A stretch of DNA of 64,000 nt from Gonatopus flavifemur (taxonomy: Eukaryota; Arthropoda; Insecta; Hymenoptera; Dryinidae): positions 25,240,001 through 25,304,000 of the forward strand of contig JAFFJZ010000006.1 of the NCBI GenBank assembly GCA_018340375.1, in the 5' to 3' direction. Positions 12,445-25,718 of this stretch are shown here, one piece after another. A program made the position numbers and the translations under genes. The notes below the pieces were generated by a model. It was not told where the DNA came from. It was given only the letters and a program-made list of their open reading frames with translations, and searched no databases. Numbering within the stretch: the first letter of the stretch is position 1; every line of letters starts with the position of its first letter.

Positions 12445-15400
12445 GAAAAACAACGCGACTGACTCCCCTCTATTCATCCCTCATCGCGCAATCTGGTTTT
12501 GAATTCACAATGCACAATCCGAAGTGAAATTTTATATAGAATCAACGATGGAAATAACAAGCGGCACAGTCTCGTGTTAGCAAAAGTCTTGTATTTCACA
12601 ATGGCTGTGTAAAACCCATGTCGTTTCGTCAACAGTTAATTTGTTTGAACTTTGCATAGCAACACGGATAGGTCGCAAGTACTCGAGCACGAACGTAACA
12701 CATTAATACGTGAAACGCGTCTTTTTTATTCAAACGCGAAACAAGCAGCATTTCCTCGGATACGAAAATTCACACTCGATTATTTCGCTGCTAGAATTTT
12801 TCATTGTAAATGCAACGGATGAAAAGTGTTCGCGACTCATTCTCTTGCATTTCCATTGTTTTCGCAACGCTGATGGACCGTCAACTTTTTTGATTCGTTG
12901 ATCGCGCGTCCGAAAATATATTGCCCACGGACGAAGCGAATTTTTCCCGTTTCTCTCTCTCTCTCTGGACGATCGATCATTAAAATAATATAATCAGTAA
13001 CGGACCGATGGGATACAGTTAATTCCCTCCTATCGAATTCAAACGTTTATCTCCACGAGTTTTTAAACAATCTCGAGAGGGAATTGTCTCCTTGGGAGAA
13101 GTACAAACGTGCAGACGGGAAGTTTCTGCGGAACATCGTGAGATATTGTATAACCTTGGTACTCGAATTCATTGCTTAGTTATCGTGATTTACATACGAC
13201 TGAGAACTTATGATTTCAAGATTCTTTCAACTTGTTAGAAATATTCAACGAATTTCAACGTGAGGATGGAGAATGAAAACTCGTTCGAATCCGATATGAA
13301 CTGCTGGATATCTCGGAGGCTCGTCTCTGTGTTATGATAATCAATTTGAGAAATGAAATACACTAATTATTGTTTGAAATAATGAAACTGCTTCTACTAC
13401 TTCTGATTTTCGTCGATTGCTAAAAACTTACCTTTAAAATTGATATAAAAATGCAATAATAATTCATTGAAGAAATATGTTTTTGTATATTCATGTTTCG
13501 ATTTTTCTTTGTTTTTTTTTCCCCCTATTTATCTTTCTCTCGGGTTGTGTATCTCGTCTACCAGCGTCAAGAACCTATTTATCGAGCTGATGGAATCATT
13601 CCTCGATGCTTCGCTTCAATTCGTGTAGCACCACTACCACACTCTTCATCATCGTCTTCCAAAGAGATTTCATCGATTTTCAATCGTGTTTCTCCCTTTC
13701 TCTAGCTTACTTTCGAATTTACGCATCGTGTACTTCCCGCTCATTCGTGTACAGTCTATCAGGATACAAACTGCAGTCTAAAACGAAAAATATAGAAACA
13801 GAGGTAGCATGAAATGAAATAAATGCACAAACGAAAACGGATTTTTCATACATTATATGCATAATTTTTCCAATCTATTTTCTAATAACGCGTTGATCAT
13901 TTCTATTATTCATAAATAATAAATTAATTAGTCCCCCTGGTTCGTTCAAGACAGTGAGGAAACGTGTGGCACGAACTATTGAATAAAAGCAACCTACAAA
14001 ACGATGACGGGCTGGGCTGAACACTGTGTTCACAACTCTTTGTATATCCGAAGACATATAATTTCTAATGTTGCGCTCGAGACAGCGACACGCGACGCCT
14101 GGTGCTTTTCAGTAGAACTGTCCGGTCAATGCCGGACGCGCACGAACGTACCACCGCTGTACTACTGTACCACAGCTACTGCTACTCTCGTATATCCTGA
14201 ATCCTTTATTTCAAACTATTCGCAAATGCTTCATTTAAATTAAAACTTTGCTCTCCACAAATTGCAATTCTATACAAGCTGATTGTATCAAAGCTGCACT
14301 TCTGAATATAATTTGAAATACATGATTTGGCTCGTATCATGGCAACTGGTACCTCATTAGCCTTCAATCGTTTCCACGTGAATTTGTTACATCCAGACTA
14401 ACGAACGTTTCCCATATTTCGTGTTATGTTTCGATCCTAAAAGTGAGAAATTGTAAAATGCAAGAGAATGGTATAAACTTTCAACATCAAATATTTCCAC
14501 CCACGTTTTTGTACGTGTTAAATTTCGCTCGTGTATAAATAATCAGTATTATTGGGTGCAAGGACACAAATGTAAGCACGACAAGGGAGAAAATCGAGAG
14601 ATATTATCCTCCGTTTACCTCGGTGTCTCTTTGCAAATAAACTTTCATAGCCATCGATATTATTTCCGACTTTGAAGTATCGAAGCACTCTCCTTCTCTC
14701 TTTCTCTCCGAACCACTACAGAACTCCAGAACGAATTGAAACATTCGATGTGAGTATTTAATATTGCGCGCGATTTTACTGACGCTTTTTGTCGTAAAAC
14801 GTGTATATATCCGTACATATATACCGCTATATATTTCCCTCGTTTTCCTGTTTGGGTGTTCCATGTCATCCAACGTTTCTCTGAATAAATAAAGTAACCG
14901 ATGTATTGACAGAGAAATACAGTTGAACTTGTCGGGTGCAAATTCAGATGTATTGTACTATCGTCGGTACACCCACAGGTTTGGGAAAAAGTGATAAAAA
15001 CTCAGTACAGGTGAGGGAAAAGTGGAATGCTTTAAAAATGCATCGCAATGCTCAGTCTGTTTTCATATCACATATCAATCGTTCATTTCTCTCAGTGTTT
15101 CTTAATTCACATTCAATCTATGTTGTAGATTGCCAAGCTATATTCCAGCATTTGTCAGCATTGTCAGATGCAAACAATTTTCATGTGGCTGATGATGATT
15201 TCGCTTCGCTAATCCATGCAGGAAACTCGTTTTCGAGAATAAAAATCATTGCCTTTGAACATTTTTTTTTTTAGAGCAACGAAAATACAATCCTCCACAT
15301 CTATGGTTCCTCTTTTAACTGTAGAAAGAATAAAAATTTCACTTTGAAAAATTAACTGAGTAACGAACCAGCTTCTCTCGAATTTTTATTTCAAAGAACA

Positions 15401-18192
15401 ATATAAAATCCTTTTGAAATTCTAAAAGTGAAAATATCAGCATACTACTGAAACTTTCATGGAAATTGTTTTCTCTTTATCTTACATATGCCAAAAAAAT
15501 TTACTGAATATTTATTTTTCCCTTCGAGTTGTATATAAATTCTTGTCCACCCGTATGGCTTCCCTTCACCTTTCGTTCCTGATTTTTTTCCTCTCCTCGC
15601 TTCTTCTTCCGCTAACTTGTTCTTCTTGGAATCTATGCTCCTTTCGCACGTTTTTCGGGCTATATCTTTTCCATCTCTTCACACCAACGCACGGCTACAA
15701 CTCATCGTCGCGACCACCGTTTCTTCGCCTTTTATCGATCCATCTACCACCAAGCTTTATCCTGCCTCGTAGTTTTTCTCAGCAGCTTTCGTTCGTATCG
15801 ACGATGTACTCAACTTTCCCGCCAAATCTCCCATCCTTTCTCAACCAGTCTATCCTCCGTTCAAACTCTGATTTTCTTCTCCCTCTTTTGTTCTTTCTAC
15901 AAACCTTCTCATCTACTCGAATACCAAAGTAACTTTCTACTTCTTCAACCGTATAATTCAGATAAAAGACCACTTGAGAACATGAAAATTAAGATATCTC
16001 ATTTTATATGAATTTATATATAACCAAAATTTCCTGATTCTTATAGTTTCATACTTTGGATGAAATATTAAATCCCGAGGAAATTCAATATCCTAAATTT
16101 CAACACGAAATTTTAATACTGTAAAAAGTGGATTTCATCCCCTCATCGTTGGGGAATTGCTTTTCCATCAAAAATGAGGGATTCTTACACCACTTTAAGG
16201 AATTATTTTGTTTTATTGGGTGTTGAATCCTCTACGAATGAAAGAAACGTCCACCAAATTATGATGAAAAATTCCCCACCTATGAAGGAACTTTGCTATC
16301 ACCATTCTTTGGGGGAAAAATGTTCTCGAGATTCTCACATACATGATGAATTCCATCTATAACTCTAAATCTGGTTTCATTCACCAGAAAATGTGATTGT
16401 AACGTCCAGAGAAAGTGGTTAAAATCTCCAAAATTAATTACATATTCTAATTATCACTCCCGAAAAAGAATTTGGTCCTTCGAACCTGAAAAATGTAGTT
16501 GATTTTGACTTCAACCACTTTTTTCGAACATCTTTTCTGTTGGTGTATTTTATTTTGCGAATTAAAAATGACAAAACAAAACACAACATCAACTACATTA
16601 CATGAGCAAAATAGTTCTTAAATTAGCCACCGCTCATTAGAGTCGTCTAATTCCCTGCAATTCGATGCAATTCATGAAATTGCTGAGATTTTGCTTAAAC
16701 TTGACTAAGAGAGTTGAAATTATGATTTGCAATGGTACAGAGAAACCAAATGTGGTTACACGAACTAGAATTACCGTGATGTACGTAATAGTGAATGTTA
16801 TTATTCACAATAACTACAAAACTATTTAGTAATTCAGTGAATCGTGTTTTGACCCACATATTTCTGTGTAAATTCATGCTACCAACTGCTACGATATATT
16901 ACATTTCTTATCGATTATTCACTTCGAATACTGACGAACAAAGGGTATCATCATCATTTGTGATAATTATGTAATAACTGTTGGTATTTGCATCGAGTCC
17001 AGATGGTTTTGTGCATTGGAGAGTAAAACATGGAACTCCAATGTGGAACTAATGAACATGGAAACAACTCGATAATAGTTTCTGTATCTACTAAAGAATT
17101 TCAGCATCTTGATTAATCAGAGAAAACCCCTTGAGTGGCCACAGAGGTATAACTAATCTAATAAAATATCGTTTAGTCCAGTAGATGATTTTGCAAATTC
17201 GGAAAGGGTTTCGCATGAATGGAACGCCTTCGTGGCGAACTGGTTGACGTATCAACCCCTCAGACATGGATGTCCAAAGAGCTTAGAGTTCCCAAATATA
17301 AATCCGTGTCCATCCCTCTTTCACGGTACATGACAAGGAGAAATGGCAAATCGTAACATCAGTCTTATAATTTCAATTATCCCCTAACACGTCATCTTCA
17401 CCTCGAAAACCCAAAGAATCGGAATACACATTCAAACCGAAACTCAAAGTCTAGAAGTTGAAATTAACCCTTCAATCCTTTTTTTTATACTCTGAAACTC
17501 TATAAAATCTTCATTTTCTCATCCCCTCTTGCTCAATCTCACTCTTTTATCTCTCCCTTCCTTGTTGCATAAATTTCGCGTAACGCGAGTATTACCTTCT
17601 TCTCCTCATACACTTATTTTCAACCCTCTATACTTCTCTCTCGTCTCTATCATTAGAATAATCACCTCTCTTGCGGGAAATTTTAATATAAATCTATGTT
17701 GAGAATTACTTCTCTATATGGAAATCTTTGAACCATTTTAGACGAAGGGATTCCGGATCAGCCGCTAAATTTGATAGATTTAGATGAAAAATGAGGAGAA
17801 CTCGATTGTTTTGAAACTATATCTCACATCGTAGAATAAATCAACTGACCTACATTCGATGTACATCAACGTCGTTGGAATCATCGGGTAAATTTATATC
17901 ATTAGAGAAAGAAACAAAAAAATATTCACTCTATTCATTTGCGGTCTTGATAAAAATTCCCATGGGGAATGGTTGAATTAAAGAACAAAGAATACAATAA
18001 ACTTGTATCATATTCCATCTCGAGGCATCAGAAATTTTTATCGCGGTATATTACATGGAAAATTTCCCCGGAGGATCATTGGTCGATTTATATACCTAAA
18101 TATGCGCTGCATTCAGTTCCACTTACGTGGTGTATTTTTCCGTTGATGAGATTCCTTCGCCGCATCGAGGTATATCTCTCTAATATGATATG

Positions 18193-18207
18193 ATATATAT
18201 ATATATA
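18193..18207. repeat. AT microsatellite
   Basis: Alternating A and T, in an AT-rich context. Confidence 0.85.
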
Positions 18208-20989
18208 CATATCTCGTAGAATTAAACGAGTATTTTATCGACATGGCATGCTCGTATCCCAACTTACAAGATGATGATTCGCTTATTTCATATTTTGCCA
18301 TTCATCGGGAGAAGTATTCAAAATACTGTATCATGTGAATACATTATCATCATGTGTCACGCAATTCGATAAATGAAAAATCTATTTTCTAAACGTATAA
18401 AGAAAACTCAGTCCTCTGAAAAAAAGAAGAATGCATATAAAACTTTCACTCCAATTCGTTTTTCCATTACATTCCTCGGGATCTCGAATAGTATCTTCTC
18501 CAAAGAGATATAGATTTGACCTACTTGCGTCAATCACAAATTCCCCAGAGTAAATCTGTTATTACTAAACGACAAAAGATTACCTATTTTCGAAATTTCC
18601 TGACAACACTCTCGATGTACTCCCAGCGAGGGAAGAGCGCAACGAGAGTGTTGCTCCGATATTTGCATAAATCATTTCGGTATCAGTTTGGAAAGTTGGT
18701 GAAAAAAAAGCCTCAAGAGTAACGTTCTAGTTCCATAATTTTCTGGAGAGGAGATGAACTATTATCAAAACATTTAGGAGGATGTCACGGAGCGTAGTTG
18801 GTCTCGCGAGTGGAATAATTTATCAAGAGAAGAGGGAAAAAGGATGTACGACTATGATGAATCATATATCCGAAATCGTGTACCCTGAATCTAAGCTGTT
18901 TAGTAAAATAGTAGAGGAATAGGATAATTTCGATATATGATGCTTGTCTGTATCTACGCGAGTTCTACAGATCAAGGCAGAGAAGGCTGCCTCGTAAAGT
19001 GATATAGGGTGATTTTCCACATAGGGAAAACATAAAAAATGTAATATTTCAGATTCCTTAAGGGGTATGTTTGTACGTTATGAGAGAAGTCGTATATTCT
19101 GATACAGTGGAGTCGTAAATAGTATTATTGCAAATAGCTCTATAAAAATGGTGACGTTGTTCAGGTGTTAGATGCATTCCTTTTGTACACAAAAACAACG
19201 CCACCTCTTTTCATTTTCCATTCTATTTTGCAAGAAGAATTTTCAGTACGAACAAACAAACGTGCTTTTTGATGAAAAACAAAAAGCTACCTCATTCTCC
19301 TATCTCTCGTTTTGTCATTTAGACGGAATAATGATCCAATTATGCAATGAATATGCATTCAAAAAGTTACTGCGCTGCTGACAGATATGCACTTACAGAA
19401 GAGAAAATCTCAGTCATCATGACCTAATTTTCTCTGATTCCGGAAAAAGTATGTTTGGAGAAAAAATCAGACAAATAATGATGATTCGATGCTTCCGAAT
19501 GGAAACATTTTGTCCTTCTTTTTGCATTGAAACCATTGCGGAGCGAAACAGAAGAACGATCGAACGAACCCTTCGATTGTACGGTAACCACCGATACCAA
19601 CTAAAAATCATTCTGTTGTTTCCAGAGAGATTGATGTCCAGCATTTCCCGATCATAAATCCTTTGATTCGAACGATACATTCTTCCTCGTCCATCCATGT
19701 AAACGACGGAAATCGTAGTACAGCGATCCCGTTGTGCATTGCTTATCGACTATCCCTCATCCGGATAGTTTGTGCCCAGGTCTTTATTCATGAGAAATTT
19801 CCGTAAAATTCTGTAGCCGCAAGTGACAGTCGTTGAATGAATTCAGCGTGTATCGCTAACAAACTACATCACGTGTATCCGTGTGTACTCTCTATACGAC
19901 ACTTGGATATTTTCGTTTATGATGTGATAAAATGTGCAATGGAGAACCATGCGAGGATTATACAGAATACAGGAGGATAGAGTGGGTGCGCAGAATCGTG
20001 TGCACGCACGTAAATGGTGCAATATGGGGCGCTGGTCACGTTAAAATAATCGCTAACGTGACATTACCAGAAAACGATGTTGTGACATAATTCACAGTTA
20101 CTTTGTTACGACGGGATTCAATTCTAAATTCTAATTTTATCGTGTACTCATAATTAGAACCTCTAATGTAATGATTCAATCAGTAATTTTTATGTGGTAA
20201 AGAATGGCCTGACTTGTCGCCAGTTCTATTGGACCCTCCCCAGTTCAGAATCATCTCAATAGGGAAGAAATTCATTCTGTCGAATACAACCATCAGGAGG
20301 TTGGAATATAGAGGGAAAAAAATGTCTAGAAAATCGTTGATGATTTTCTCACGAGTCCAATATCTTCTTTTCAAAGAGGAGTATGAGAGTATTCAAGGCT
20401 GAACGATTTACGGGCAACGTGCCAACACGTGAGGACCATAAATCCTCTTGTATTCCGATATGACTGGCGATGGTTGACCAGAGTGTGGGCAAACGATCCT
20501 CACATCTCATGTCCGGGTTATCAATTACAACACGATGGAAGTTCTCTCGTGCTTTTAGGCATCTCAAAAAGATTGAATCGATTTTGAATATGAATGGGTC
20601 GTGTATCCTACGAGGGCCTGTTATTGCAAAAGACAGATTTTCGTAGTGCTGGCTGGATCATGAACAATGAGATTCTCCTCCTTTTTATGACCATAAAAAA
20701 AGTCTTTCACTAATTTTCGGCGCTCTGTTCTGTAGATTTTCATTCTATTAGGACGTCTATACGATAGAAATTTCATTCATCGAACTGCAGTTTATTCGAA
20801 TGATTCATTCTCTGTATTGGTGTTGGAAAGTAATTGAAGTTTTCATTGAATTTATGATTGGGTTACTTTTTCTGTACAGTTACGTACCATTTGAACAGCA
20901 GAGCATTTCATTTCAATCGTTGTTTCTCTCCATATGATGAATGGGAGATTAAAAAAACAAAAAAATCCAAAAGAAAGTGAGAATGTATA

Positions 20990-21380
20990 CAGGGTGGGGC
21001 ATTTAAAGTGTCGCGGGCGTTTTTTCCAAAAATAAAGTGAGATACGAGAAAATTTTTCGGACAAAAGTTGTAGGGTACCGAGGGGGACATCCGATGGTGG
21101 CCTTGGCTTTGACCTCAAATCTCATCTTCAAGGGCATTCTGAGATCAACTTTTGTTTTTTAAATAGCATCTCATATTTTTTACTGCAGATTTGGATTCTA
21201 GGTCAAAAACCAAGAAACTTTTGTCTGAACCATTTTCCTGAAATCCGCAAAAATGGCGCTCTAATCGATATTGTTCCATTTTGAATCTGACATTCGAATA
21301 ACTCGAAAACGAAGGGTCTTGCAAAAGAATGTTTCGTACAAAAGTTGTCAATACACAACACATTTCAATCGTCTACATTA
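20990..21380. repeat. Left long inverted repeat of the DD41D element
   Basis: Pairs with 22580-23020. Short open frames on both strands here (such as those over 20852-21363) also appear on the opposite strand in the right arm and are only translations of the repeat. Confidence 0.85.
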
Positions 21381-21500
21381 CCACCATTCAGAGCTCACGC
21401 GATGTAAACAAACGACGGGGTTCAGTGAAAATTCACGATTTTGAAAGTCAGTTTGTCAGTTACATTTGATTATTACTTGGTTTATGACAAATTGACAATC

Positions 21501-22565
21501 ATGGATATCCGATACACGGTTTCTGAAAAGATCGATATGATCTACATTTACGGTGAAGTGCATAAGAACCCCAGACAAGCATATGACTTGTATGCAGAAC
21601 GATTTCCTGAAAGAACAACGCCATCCATTAGGTATTTACAACGCATTACAAAATTATTCTCAGAAACGGGAAGTGTTACAAGGGAAAAACGACATCGAAT
21701 GAGAACTGTTAGCGGAGAAAATGCGGAAGTTAATGTACTAGCTGCAGTAGCCAATAATCCACACGTGAGCTCTCGTGAAATTGAACTCCATTCGGGAATT
21801 TCTCGAAGAAGTGTTCTTCGAATACTGAAACGTCACAAATTCCATCCGTATCACATTTGTTTGCATCAAGACCTTCACGGTGATGATTTCGAAAATCGTG
21901 TACAGTTTTGTCGATGGGGTCTAGCGCAAATGCACAATAACAACTTCATCAACATATTATTTTCTGATGAGTCGACGTTCACCAATCATGGTCAAGTAAA
22001 TCGACATAATATGCATTACTGGGCGACAGAAAATCCAAGATGGTTACGTCAAGTAGAGCATCAAAGACAATGGGCTGTGAATGTTTGGTGTGGTATTTTT
22101 CGATCTCGAGTAATTGGACCGTATTTCATTGCAGATACGCTAAATGGAGAGAAGTACAGACATTTCTTAGATCAAGTACTTCCAACATTACTTGAAGACA
22201 TACCTATTCAGGAACGATTGAATATGTGGTATCAACACGATGGTTGTCCATCCCATTATGCAGTCACAGCTCGAGAAATATTGGACAGAGATTATCCTGG
22301 ACGATGGATAGGACGTCGTGGACCAGTTCATTGGCCTGCCCGTTCTCCGGATCTTACTTCTCCAGATTTTTTTTTATGGGGATACATAAAAGATACAGTT
22401 TATCAACAAGCACCGACTACACCTGAGAATATGCGTCAACGAATCATCAATGCATGCGCGAGCATCAATGAAGATATTTTAGCACGAGTTCAGCAATCTT
22501 TTGTAAAACGTTTTGAAATGTGTATTGAAGTCGAAGGCCATCATTTTGAGCATCTACTGCATTAA
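21501..22565 (+). CDS. DD41D Tc1/mariner transposase, 354 aa
   Basis: Cut-and-paste transposase that binds the element's inverted repeats and inserts at TA. Residues 1-110 form the helix-turn-helix DNA-binding part (RYTVSEKIDMIYIYGE at the start; SREIELHSGISRRSVLRIL as the second helix-turn-helix). The catalytic core follows with D156 in FSDEST, D247 in HDGCPSHY and D289 in SPDFFLWGY. Forty-one residues separate the second and third aspartates, which defines the DD41D group first described as rosa in tephritid flies. The frame is open further upstream to 21441 but only by a TTG codon; ATG 21501 is the natural start. There are no internal stops and the length suits the superfamily, so it could be functional. 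The coding region sits between inverted repeats that supply the only obvious promoter sequence. Confidence 0.9.
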   Translation: MDIRYTVSEKIDMIYIYGEVHKNPRQAYDLYAERFPERTTPSIRYLQRITKLFSETGSVTREKRHRMRTVSGENAEVNVLAAVANNPHVSSREIELHSGISRRSVLRILKRHKFHPYHICLHQDLHGDDFENRVQFCRWGLAQMHNNNFINILFSDESTFTNHGQVNRHNMHYWATENPRWLRQVEHQRQWAVNVWCGIFRSRVIGPYFIADTLNGEKYRHFLDQVLPTLLEDIPIQERLNMWYQHDGCPSHYAVTAREILDRDYPGRWIGRRGPVHWPARSPDLTSPDFFLWGYIKDTVYQQAPTTPENMRQRIINACASINEDILARVQQSFVKRFEMCIEVEGHHFEHLLH

Positions 22566-22579
22566 AATTATCCAAGTGA

Positions 22580-23020
22580 TGTAGACGATTGAAATGTGTT
22601 GTGTTTTGTCTGTTATACCCCATCACCTCCGTTTTAGTTCAAGGGGTCCCCCTTGGAATCAGACAACTTTTGTCCGAAACATTCTCCTCCAAGACCCTTC
22701 GTTTTCGAGTTATTCTAATGTCAGATTCAGTATGGAACAATATCGATTAGAGCGCCATCTTTGCGGATTTCAGGAAAATGGTTCAGACAAAAGTTTCTTG
22801 GTTTTTGACCTAGAATCCAAATCTGCAGAAAAAATATGAGATGCTATTTAAAAAACAAGAGTTGATCTCAGAATGCCCTTGAAGATGAGATTTGAGGTCA
22901 AAGCCAAGGCCACCATCGGATGTCCCCCTCGATACCCTACAATTTTTGTCCGAAAAATTTTCTCGTTTCTCATTTTATTTTTGGAAAAAACGCCCGCGAC
23001 ACTTTAAATGCCCCACCCTG
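22580..23020. repeat. Right long inverted repeat of the DD41D element
   Basis: Mirror of the left arm. About 70 bases near 22600-22675 have no counterpart on the left. The pairing resumes inside them with a block ending CAATCGTCTACA in the left-arm sense. Confidence 0.85.
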
Positions 23021-23483
23021 TATACACATCTATATATAGATGATGGAAAAGCACTACTCGTTTCTTCATTTCTTTTCTCCTCCCATGTCTGGTTCAAAAC
23101 TTATCCAGGAAAAATGTGTAATATAATAATAATTGAAAAAAAGGAATACATCATTTCGTGTGGATATAGGCATCGAGAATGCGCTACAGTTTTATAAATA
23201 TTGAGGGATCGCTTAATCATCAAATTCATTGAATAATTCATTAGAGGAAATCATTCTCGCTTGAACTCCACCCCTCCGGAAGAAAGAAAGAAAAATATAG
23301 TCTCATTAATTTCCGTTTTTTTCCTCTTTTGTCTCGACGTAAATCTGGTCCGAGAAATTGTAAGCATCTTGTTGCTTCGTTATAAAATCTTTGTGGTAAA
23401 AATTCTCATTCTTCTGTTTTTCCTCTCTGATTTAACGCTACTTCATTGTGTCTTATTCTTCGTCCCTGTTATATAGCGAACCT

Positions 23484-23500
23484 TCTCTCTCTCTCTCTCT
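23484..23500. repeat. CT microsatellite
   Basis: Uninterrupted CT dinucleotides. Confidence 0.9.
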
Positions 23501-24629
23501 AATGAATATCATTAGATGGAGTGAGATGAGTGAGCGCTTAGGTGATAATTAACTCATTCACCGGAGGGTTGTATTTGATTAAAGAAATAAGACAGAACAT
23601 TCAAAAACGTGTATAATAGATACCATTTGACATTCATTCGGAATTTTCATTTGTGATTTTTGTTGTGGAATCGCGTTGTTAATGTTCGCTCTCTCCTGAA
23701 AATGATAGCCCCAAAATTGCCCCTTGCTTGCCATCCCAAGGGTCTTTCAGGGTAACAAACATGAATCACAGATTATTAAATTTTGAGGCTGGGTGATTAC
23801 CACGAAATGAGATTTATTGAATATAAAATAATCATCATCATACTTGAATCAAAAAAGATTGGTTTACATAAATGCCATTATTAGGCCAAGTACGAGAAAA
23901 ATTGAATTGATTTCATGGATATAAGATTTCATCGTTACAAGTTTTTTCAAGGAGAAAATGTAATTGCGTACTTGGAAACTGGACAATTACTCACGTGTAT
24001 AAAGTGTCGGTTATACGATCAGACTCTTGTACACTACTAAACTGTTCGGAGGTGACAGTTTATTACGACCGCTTGGAATTGCCGCAAATTTGAGGTGGTG
24101 GGATGCCTGTCGCTATGAGTTATCTTCATGTACAGGTTTTCGAAGTTAACATCGCGTCAACAACTTCTGAACCATGTGTAAGTAAAGTCGACTGTTCAAT
24201 GGACGGCGTATCTAATGCCCTTCAACTCGACTTAACGGTTAGTGAGTACCTTTTTCAAAGTTGATCTTCAGATATTTTGAAATCAACAACGTGCATGCAA
24301 GGACGTAATATAAACGAATCCATCAAACTTTACATCCCTCGTTCGGTTGTTGAATGATACGTCAGAAAAGATGAACAAAAACAAAAAAAAAGAAGAGAGG
24401 TGATGAGGGAAAATGGTTTTTGGGATTCTTCACTTTTTATATTTCCTAAAATTCCTGTCTGTACTGTTCAAAGATGAGCCAGTCTGATGCGAAAGTTCCA
24501 TTTCTGCGAATGTAACACACTCTTCATTTTATTACATGAATAATACGAAACTCTACTCACGAAGTGATATACGTTCACAGCACGTGATGTTTCATTTTAC
24601 TGTAGTTTCGAGAAACATTACAATGTTAA

Positions 24630-24647
24630 ATATATATATATATATAT
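24630..24647. repeat. AT microsatellite
   Basis: Uninterrupted alternating A and T. Confidence 0.9.
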
Positions 24648-25225
24648 TCAAACGACTAGGCTAGGGTTTCGTTATAATCTATAACGCAATAACGAGTGAT
24701 TTCAGCATTTGATAATTGGAAATAATGTAGTGCTAAAAAGGTAACGGGAATAATAATTCTATATAACAGAGATATATTCTCTGATTCAGCGCAAGATATA
24801 ATCATTTGTAACACTGAATTTGCGTTAGCGGATAATTTTCTTCCCTCTCTTCTTTCTATTTCCATAATTATTGTGAAAATAAGTCTTTAATCGGAAGATG
24901 GGATTCATAATCGTGGTAGAATTAATACTCTTTGAAACATGAAATTGGATAAAATTATCCCATGTGAGGAAAGGATGTAAATTCATGCAGAAATTATGCA
25001 TAATTTATGTTTCCTCTTTTTCGAATTGGATTCACAAGTTTGAAATATTAGACCAAAACTGTTGGAAAGTTAATCAATTTCAAACCGTGGTACTTCACAG
25101 AAGAAATATCTTATACAGATTCTAATAGAATTTCTTCGATAGAATCCAATTGACATTTTGAGCAACTCTGGTAGAAATTATGATTGGAAATTAAATGGGC
25201 CCCAGCTAGTTTTTCCATATGTTAG

Positions 25226-25394
25226 CCCTAGTAGAAATGCTCTAGTGATTGACAAGTTTTGTAGCGCTCAACTCGCCAAAAACTAGACGCTCGCAAGTGC
25301 CTCGTAGGGTTCTGGTAAGTTACTTGCAAGTGTCTAGTATCTGGCTAGTTAAGCGTTACAAAACTCGTCAATAACTAGAGCATTTCTACTTGGG
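25226..25394. mobile_element. Palindromic MITE, CCCAAGTAGAAATGC family, copy 2 (inverted)
   Basis: Begins CCCTAGTAGAAATGCTCTAG and ends GCATTTCTACTTGGG, flanked by AG on both sides. Its interior matches copy 1 (8443-8604) when reversed, including CAACTCGCCAAAAACTAGACG-like sequence. Confidence 0.88.
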
Positions 25395-25508
25395 AGGTTG
25401 GTTTCTAGCTAGTGTCGTAACGCACGTCCTAGCCTGTGCCCATCCAGATGTCCCAGGGAATTGCTACAATGTTGTTCAAATTGGTAATCAGAAATGTGAA
25501 ATCATGTG

Positions 25509-25718
25509 CCCGAGTCGAAAAATTGTAATACCTTTTGAAGCCTGATTAACTCCGTAATACGCCACGATCCAGAGTTGAATCGAGTTGGAAGAAGGTTGAA
25601 ATCAGGTTCAAAGAGAATTTTGAAAGCAAGATCAGGGGTGAAAAATAAAATCCACCCTGATCCACTCCGTGATACACAACGAATCAGAGCTAAATCAGGT
25701 TTCACTTTTTGACTCGGG
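25509..25718. mobile_element. MITE, CCCGAGTC ends, 2-base target duplication TG
   Basis: The left end CCCGAGTCGAAAAA and the right-end complement CCCGAGTCAAAAAG are flanked by TG at 25507-25508 and 25719-25720. The interior contains a diverged direct repeat (CTGATTAACTCCGTAATAC and CTGATCCACTCCGTGATAC). Confidence 0.85.

Larger units (their letters stand above)
12242..20985. other. 8.7 kb without a recognisable gene
   Basis: Contains a CT run (12952-12967), a GTCCGG/CCGGAC hairpin at 14120-14137, a pyrimidine-rich stretch at 15540-15935 with a signal-peptide-like frame, a hairpin at 18604-18653, a hairpin at 20035-20062, and a ~50-base sequence at about 20395-20450 that recurs at about 28560-28610. 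None is supported as a gene. Confidence 0.45.
20990..23020 (+). mobile_element. DD41D (rosa-type) Tc1/mariner transposon, apparently complete
   Basis: Ends are CAGGGTGGGGCATTTAAAG and its exact reverse complement, flanked by TA at 20988-20989 and 23021-23022 (TATA on both sides). The inverted repeats are unusually long, about 390 bases on the left (20990-21380) and about 440 on the right (22580-23020). They are nearly identical for the outer ~350 bases. The right arm holds about 70 extra bases that interrupt the inner pairing. A single complete transposase frame lies between the arms. Long, well-matched arms and an uninterrupted frame suggest a recent insertion. Confidence 0.9.
23023..25225. 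other. No gene recognised
   Basis: Only microsatellites and short frames. A GTAAGT near 24179 follows a short open frame but has no coding support. Confidence 0.45.

Noticed and set aside
15459..15932. 157-residue frame with a signal-peptide-like start (MASLHLSFLIFFLSS)
   Set aside because: Pyrimidine-rich sequence naturally translates into Ser/Leu/Phe. No domain, no suitable donor and no similarity were recognised.
22594..23197. Frames in the right arm of the DD41D element
   Set aside because: The same peptides appear in the left arm on the other strand, so they are repeat translations.
23700..23760. CCCAAGGG...CAGGG stretch as another CCC...GGG element
   Set aside because: No inverted arms and no matching flanking dinucleotide.
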